NCBI GenBank assembly: GCA_016098155.1
Contig: JAAAJB010000844.1
Location: forward strand, 1-10,885
DNA length: 10,885 nt
Reading direction: 5' to 3'
Source: Actinomortierella ambigua
Lineage: Eukaryota > Mortierellomycota > Mortierellomycetes > Mortierellales > Mortierellaceae
Shown piece by piece: positions 7,601 to 10,885 of this stretch. Numbering within the stretch: the first letter of the stretch is position 1; each line of letters opens with the position of its first letter. The position numbers were made by a program, and so were the translations under genes. The notes under the pieces were generated by a model. The model ran no database searches and was not told where the DNA came from. It saw nothing but the letters and a program-made list of their open reading frames with translations.

Positions 7601-9994
7601 GGCCACACACGCATACATGCATATAAAAATATTTATATACACACACGAACACACACCACTGATTGACCTCTGGGGTCACATTTAGCAGCGACTCAGTAGA
7701 GCAAGAAAAAAAAAGCAGGGATGGTGAAAGATAGCGCGAAAAAAGGAGAGTCAGAGGGAAAAAAAAAACCAAGAAAGGGGAAGGGGAGTAAAAGAGCTTG
7801 GACACCACTGCATGAGCACAGGGTACAGAGAGACCAGGGTAAAGGACCACCTGTCATGGCGAGAGGATGGGCAAGTGGGAGGGGGGGAGGGGATGAGTGA
7901 GCCTCGCTGCCCAACCAACTCATTTTCAGAACGACCGACCGTTGTACAATCTGTTGCACCAATGGATGCGTCACTTGCCAATGTCCCTTCCTACCCCTCC
8001 CAAGAGCCTGACAAAAAAGATTTCCTATCCTGCCTCCAGGGTGCCTTGCTTTGCCTTGCCCACGGTACGGGACATTCCCCCCTACCACCACCACAATGCA
8101 CAAACAACAACATATTGCGGTAGTCCTCCCGCAGATGAAGCAAGAGAGCGGGAGCCCTGTTGACGATGTTGCGCACCCTTCTCATCCATCTGTCTCTCTT
8201 TTTCTTTGTACGCCAACATCTTTCTTTGTGCACTCCTCGGAGTACAGGGGTACAGAAGAAGATGAACAAGAATGAAGTCAAATGGATGCAAAGATAGAAG
8301 AAACAGGGCCCTCAGAAACTGCATGGTATAGGCAGGTGAGATGGAGCAGCGAGCTGGGGGGGGGGGGGAAGAGCAAAGGTGCGCCAAGCCCTGAAGCAGC
8401 AGTGCATTCATCGGGAAGGGGGGGTATTCTGTACGAAGATAGAATTAAACCAGCCCGATCCTCGACTTCTTAGTCCTTGTGGACAGTTGCTCAACTTTCT
8501 TTTTTTTTTTTGCTGTTGCAAAAAATGCAACCTTTGGACACACGATTGTTTGTGTAAACGAAAGAGTCATCGCAACTGACCACGACCAAAAAAATGCAGT
8601 TGGTTACTTTGTCTGCATGGCAGAGCGCCCTGTGCATGCGTTGTTTGTTGTAGATGGGGAGGGGGAGGGGTAGGAGGAGGAGCAGGAGGAGTGGCAGGGT
8701 GGGTCTTGTGTCCCCCCCCTCTTCTTCCACCCAAGAGTCAACACCACAAGAGAGGTTGTTTTGCTCCAAGAAGCCCTCAACTCGTGGCAGTCCACTCCAC
8801 CGGTTGTTGTGGTTGCCACAACTGTTGCTGCACCCACGGAGGTGGAAGAGGGGGAGGGAAGAAGGAGGGGGTATGTCGTGCTTCTTTTTTCGGTCCGGAG
8901 AGCCGCTTGGAGAAATAAGGTGATGGAGAGGTAGCATGGCAGTGACAGTCGACAAAGAAGCAAAGTACAAACAACCACTGCTTCATCTACTGTTGCCCAA
9001 CCAAACATTGGTATGGTTGGACTCCTCCATCCCACACATCTGCACGAATGCAGCTCTCACACACGCACACACACACACAGACATCCTATCTCTCTCCTTC
9101 ACTTTCTTCACACACAACAACACATTACTCTCCGACTCTCCTTCCACTGACTACTGACTGGTTGGCTTACCTCCTCCATTCACTCGCTCACCCACCCACA
9201 CCCCGGGCTTAGCTGGAGTTAAATAATTAATGCCGATGTCTGGTTGGTTCCTTGTGCAGTCAGCTTCATTTGCGATGGTAGGCTGCAACCCTCCAATCCT
9301 ATTCAATCCTTCCTCGCTAAAAGATGTTTTGAGCTTCTCCGGGTCCCCCACCTTGTCCCCCATCTCTCTTTCTTTCTAAGGTGAGCACCTGGGGCCATTT
9401 ACCCTGTCGCCAGTTCTCTGTCCTGGTCCCCCTGTCCACCCGCTGTGCCTTTTTTTCCCGCCTCTTCCCTTTCCCCCACAAAAAAAAAAAAATGTACTGA
9501 CTTCGAAACTCAATCCGTGGCCAGTGCATCTTTTCCTCTTCGCTTTGCAGAAATTAGCGCGAATTATTAAACTCCCCTCTATTTCCCGAGATGGGAAGCT
9601 AGTTCCAATGTGATGTGTGCACTGCGTATGTGTGTATGATTTTGTCGTTTGGAGCTAACCCGAGTAGTACATTCATCCCTCACACTCGTCAACCCTTTTT
9701 CGATGTGTTGTTTGTATGTGTTGTGCGTGTGTGCGTGTGTGTGTGTGTATATTGTGAATGTGTGTGCTCTTCTTCTCGGAAAACGATTGTCTTTCGGAGG
9801 AGAAGGAGAGGAAGCAGGGGAGGAGGGACAAGAGTCTTGCTTCTGTGAGAAGGAGTGAGCGCGGGAACTTACTTGTACAGTTTCTTGACAAAGTCAGGAA
9901 CGCCACCACCGGCGTTTCCGTTGGCACCGTTGGCACCCTTGACTGGCATGTTGGACCCGGGAGCAGGGCTAGTATCGGCCGAGGATTCAGCCAT
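3431..9994 (-). CDS. SKN7: Skn7/Prr1-type response regulator transcription factor (HSF DNA-binding domain + receiver)
   Basis: Six coding exons on the minus strand: 9994-9873, 7345-7135, 6775-6713, 6535-6256, 6165-5177, 5065-3431. They sum to 3,300 nt, one frame, 1,099 residues. Domains: HSF-type DNA-binding domain (33-132) opening PDFVKKLYKML, with recognition helix region FASFVRQLNKYDFHK (83-97), the Skn7/Prr1 form rather than the NMYGF of Hsf1; coiled coil (about 163-217); Ser/Thr/Pro- and Gln-rich linker (226-504); receiver (507-621) with E512/D513/D514, phosphoacceptor D556 in MDIVMPNLDG, T584 and K606; then a Gln/His/Pro-rich tail ending in a basic RRKRAK cluster, a candidate nuclear signal. 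In yeast, Skn7 takes phosphate from the histidine phosphotransfer protein Ypd1 downstream of Sln1 and controls cell-wall, osmotic and oxidative-stress genes in the nucleus, partly independently of phosphorylation. Far longer than yeast Skn7 (622 aa), through Gln-rich insertions. The start used is ATG 9994 (G at -3 and +4); an in-frame ATG at 10105 would add 37 Ser-rich residues. The family call is secure; start codon and intron 4 acceptor are less certain. Confidence 0.93.
3770..3823 (-). repeat. Gln-rich tract in SKN7 tail (CAA/CAG repeat)
   Basis: Eighteen codons, all Gln except one His, mostly CAA then CAG on the sense strand. It is the core of a longer Q/P/H-rich segment (about 3700-3900) near the C-terminus. 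Mixed CAA/CAG use makes it less slippage-prone than a pure repeat. Confidence 0.9.
4181..4264 (-). repeat. Gln-rich tract in SKN7 tail (CAG-dominated)
   Basis: Twenty-eight codons, nearly all Gln, broken by a few Ser, His and Pro. CAG is the main codon. It lies in the middle of the C-terminal disordered region. Confidence 0.9.
4568..4651 (-). repeat. Gln-rich tract in SKN7 tail with pure (CAA)11
   Basis: Twenty-eight codons, nearly all Gln, with single Ser, Pro and His breaks. Positions 4592-4624 are eleven identical CAA codons, a pure trinucleotide microsatellite likely to vary in length between strains. Confidence 0.92.
5066..5176 (-). other. SKN7 intron 5 (111 nt), just before the phosphoacceptor Asp codon
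   Basis: On the minus strand, donor GTAATC follows ...GTTCTTATG. The acceptor TTCAG precedes GATATCGTTATGCC, after a T-rich tract. The junction is phase 0 between Met555 and Asp556 and restores the receiver core LMDIVMPNLDG. The intron is a multiple of three but has an in-frame TGA ten codons in, so retention would truncate the receiver. Confidence 0.94.
5438..5485 (-). repeat. Poly-Gln (Q16) just before the SKN7 receiver domain
   Basis: Sixteen consecutive Gln codons, CAA/CAG mixed, within a longer Q/L/K-rich segment (about 5400-5535). It ends about 35 residues before the receiver domain, so it sits in the hinge between the linker and the phosphorylated module. Confidence 0.93.
6166..6255 (-). 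other. SKN7 intron 4 (90 nt; acceptor ambiguous)
   Basis: The donor is GTAATC after ...GATGGAACAG. The chosen acceptor AAATAG (AG at 6167-6166) has a CTGAC branch-site candidate about 25-30 nt upstream. An alternative AG at 6206-6205 gives a 51-nt intron in the same reading frame and adds 13 residues. In both cases the split codon begins with G from exon 4. The region joins the coiled coil to the disordered linker, so conservation does not decide between them. Confidence 0.7.
6536..6712 (-). other. SKN7 intron 3 (177 nt)
   Basis: The donor is GTAATT after ...GAGAAAATTAAG. The acceptor GTGCAG follows a strong pyrimidine tract. The junction is phase 0 and gives LLEKIK/RKTPINKK, the expected end of a Skn7 DNA-binding domain. 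A CA repeat (sense strand) starts about 9 nt inside the donor. Confidence 0.9.
6682..6705. repeat. (GT)n microsatellite inside SKN7 intron 3
   Basis: About 11-12 GT units on the plus strand, read as (CA)n in the SKN7 pre-mRNA. Only about 9 nt separate it from the intron 3 donor. Boundaries are approximate to one or two bases. Confidence 0.85.
6776..7134 (-). other. SKN7 intron 2 (359 nt)
   Basis: The donor is GTACGG after ...GGCGAGCAG. The acceptor TTTACAG precedes GCCTGGGAGTTTCAGC. Splicing gives PYGEQ/AWEFQHPKF, an unbroken HSF-type domain, in phase 0. Retention adds 17 residues and a stop. No gene is visible inside; the sense strand is pyrimidine-rich towards the 3' end. Confidence 0.93.
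7619..7644. repeat. AT-rich, nearly palindromic island in SKN7 intron 1
   Basis: TATAAAAATATTTATATAC-type sequence, TATA-like on both strands, beside a CA-rich stretch. It lies about 275 bp upstream of SKN7 exon 2 in the gene's direction. It could be an internal promoter element or simply AT-rich filler; nothing else supports a promoter. Confidence 0.35.
7877..7892 (+). repeat. G-quadruplex-type motif in SKN7 intron 1
   Basis: GGGAGGGGGGGAGGGG can be read as four G-runs of at least three with single-base loops. It is on the plus strand, which is the template strand for SKN7 transcription. Two other G-rich blocks occur in the same intron (13 G at 8356-8368; GGGGAGGGGGAGGGG at 8656-8670). Confidence 0.6.
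9058..9079. repeat. (CA)n microsatellite in SKN7 intron 1
   Basis: A CA dinucleotide run with one CG interruption on the plus strand. No gene or regulatory function is visible. Confidence 0.85.
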
Positions 9995-10283
9995 AGCAGA
10001 GCTGGAGGATAGTAACCCGTGGACGACGGTGGACGACAACAAAGAAGAGGAAGAACAGGTAGAAGAAGAGAAAGGCGACGACAACGACAAAGAAGGCATC
10101 GTCATGGCCGGGCGAGGGTCAGAAGGTTTCACAGCCGCCAAAGTTGGCGACAAACAGACAGCGGAGTCAGGGAAGGGAAACCGCGACGGAAGAAGCAGGG
10201 GTGGGTGGGGGAGAGAGAGAAGGAAAAGAGGAAGTTTGGACGGCGAGGAGGTAGGAGGAATAGGAGGAAGGACGACGACGATG

Positions 10284-10310
10284 AGGAGGAGGAGGAGGAG
10301 GAGGAGGAGG
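10284..10310. repeat. (GAG)n trinucleotide repeat
   Basis: About nine GAG units on the plus strand, with degenerate GAC/GAG extensions on both sides (about 10270-10335). It is in the upstream region of SKN7, where the sense strand reads CTC. Confidence 0.9.
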
Positions 10311-10444
10311 AAGACGAGGAGGAGGACGAAGAGAAAAGCGACGAGGATGGAAAACGGAGGTTGGTTGGTTGGTTGAGGTGGACAACAAGGAGGTTCGACG
10401 ATGCACGACGGTCAGAGTCGCTGCTGAAGCAAGTTGGAGGACGT

Positions 10445-10480
10445 TTGTGTGTGTGTGTGTGTGGGTGTGTGTGTATGGGT
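10445..10480. repeat. GT-rich microsatellite upstream of SKN7
   Basis: An imperfect GT repeat on the plus strand with a few G and A interruptions. No function is visible. Confidence 0.85.
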
Positions 10481-10851
10481 GTGGTTCCTTTGACTATTCT
10501 ATATCATTTGCATCCTTCTTTTTCTTCTTTTCTTCTTCTTCACAACAATAGGTGGAAGAGGAGGACGTACTCGTGGAAAAGACCTGGCGACAAAGGTGTT
10601 TGGTGTGTCAGGGAAAGACTGGTCCCACAGAGGTTGGAAAAGTGTCTGTCTGTGTGTGTTGCGAGAGAGCGAGGGTTAATATGGCTATGGTGGCGGAGGA
10701 CGGAGGAGAGGAGGAGTTGTATGGTGGGCGGGAAGAACGTGGAGGAAAGAGTTGCCAGGAAGGCAAAGAGAGAGGGTGCAGGGCAGGGAGTTTTGTTGGA
10801 CGAAGGAGGGTGCGTGTAACTCTGCAGTCGAAAGAGAGAACGCAAAGAGAG

Positions 10852-10858
<7 letters not shown>

Positions 10859-10885
<27 letters not shown>
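10859..10885. repeat. (GA)13 dinucleotide microsatellite at window end
   Basis: An uninterrupted GA repeat runs to the last base, preceded by GAAA units. It is the opposite-strand counterpart of the CT repeat at position 1. Confidence 0.96.

Larger units (their letters stand above)
7346..9872 (-). other. SKN7 intron 1 (about 2,527 nt), splits helix 1 of the HSF domain
   Basis: The donor is a consensus GTAAGT (9872-9867) after ...AAACTGTACAA. The acceptor AACAG (AG at 7347-7346) follows a T-rich tract. The split AAG codon gives FVKKLYKMLEDKEHDP, the standard HSF opening helix, so the two halves clearly belong together. No coding sequence, tRNA, snoRNA box pair or mobile element could be recognised inside. 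It contains an AT-rich island (7619-7644), G-runs on the plus strand (7877-7892, 8356-8368, 8656-8670), a CA repeat (9058-9079) and GT repeats (about 9716-9748). The sense strand is C/T-rich. Smaller non-coding exons within it cannot be excluded. Confidence 0.88.
9995..10885 (-). promoter_or_regulatory. SKN7 upstream region: purine-rich plus strand, repeats, no gene
   Basis: Non-coding or 5' UTR sequence upstream of SKN7. On the SKN7 sense (minus) strand it is strongly pyrimidine-rich: CCT/CTC trinucleotide runs (complement of 10284-10310), an AC repeat (complement of about 10445-10480) and CT runs at the end. An in-frame upstream ATG at 10105 with no intervening stop means the first 111 bp may be coding. 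A GGCNNGGC site (10106-10113), a form reported for Skn7 binding, lies beside it. There is no clear TATA box. The long plus-strand reading frame here is low-complexity and is not called as a gene. Confidence 0.5.

Noticed and set aside
7479..9035. Several 60-160-codon frames inside SKN7 intron 1 on both strands
   Set aside because: Low complexity, no domain, no codon bias like the real exons, and many lack ATG starts. The flanking HSF-domain halves show that the region is spliced out.
7346..9872. tRNA, box C/D snoRNA or mobile element hidden in the long intron
   Set aside because: I looked by eye for a tRNA T-loop, for paired C (RTGATGA) and D (CTGA) boxes, terminal inverted repeats and transposase-like reading frames on both strands and found none convincing. 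A covariance or repeat-library search would be decisive.
3431..9994. Calling the minus-strand gene Hsf1 or a simple response regulator
   Set aside because: The HSF domain and the receiver are in one continuous frame after splicing, and the NKYDFHK recognition-helix form plus the MDIVMPNLDG receiver core fit Skn7/Prr1.
10506..10513. ATTTGCAT (octamer-like) near CTATATC upstream of SKN7
   Set aside because: The octamer is an animal POU-factor site; a single 8-mer in a fungal promoter has no support.
10019..10819. A 266-codon plus-strand frame with Arg-rich, poly-Glu and Cys/Val-repeat segments
   Set aside because: It has no ATG at its beginning (GTG), is made of translated GAG and GT repeats, resembles no family, and overlaps the SKN7 promoter/5' region.
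1..10885. A new multi-gene system, CRISPR array or cluster
   Set aside because: There are only two genes, both from well-known conserved families, arranged convergently with no shared pathway. The repeats are simple microsatellites without spacer structure.

Overview
The window looks like nuclear DNA from a filamentous or early-diverging fungus. Both protein genes are eukaryotic and split by GT-AG introns. One encodes a Skn7/Prr1-type transcription factor, a domain combination (HSF-type DNA-binding domain plus response-regulator receiver) known from fungi. The abundant dinucleotide repeats, homopolymer runs and CAA/CAG-encoded glutamine tracts would fit a Mortierellaceae-like genome, but that placement is inference from general character only.

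Layout: two genes converge. On the plus strand, 302-2789 encodes Nog2 (GNL2/Ngp1), a circularly permuted nucleolar GTPase of 60S ribosome assembly. It has two coding exons, one 130-bp intron, and a deduced 785 aa product. On the minus strand, 9994 down to 3431 encodes a Skn7/Prr1 response-regulator transcription factor. I reconstructed six coding exons joined in one frame, about 1,099 aa: HSF-type DNA-binding domain, coiled coil, Ser/Thr/Pro- and Gln-rich linker, receiver domain, and a roughly 480-residue Gln/His/Pro-rich tail. Its first intron is about 2.5 kb, very long for a fungal gene, and splits the HSF domain. Its fifth intron falls exactly before the codon for the predicted phosphoacceptor aspartate.

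Between the two 3' ends (2790-3430) lie non-coding sequence, a 9-bp perfect hairpin just past the NOG2 stop codon, and an A26 run. The left end (1-301) is the NOG2 promoter/5' UTR region and starts with a (CT)26 repeat. The right end (9995-10885) is the SKN7 upstream region; it is purine-rich on the plus strand and ends in a GA repeat. Both ends of the window are therefore the same dinucleotide repeat in opposite orientation, which suggests an assembly break.

The genes are not functionally linked in any obvious way: one serves ribosome biogenesis, the other stress and cell-wall signalling through a Sln1-Ypd1-type phosphorelay. I see no mobile element, RNA gene, CRISPR array or clearly new multi-gene system. 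The points of interest are in the SKN7 gene structure (giant first intron, intron at the phosphorylation site, possible isoforms) and its extended glutamine-rich regions.
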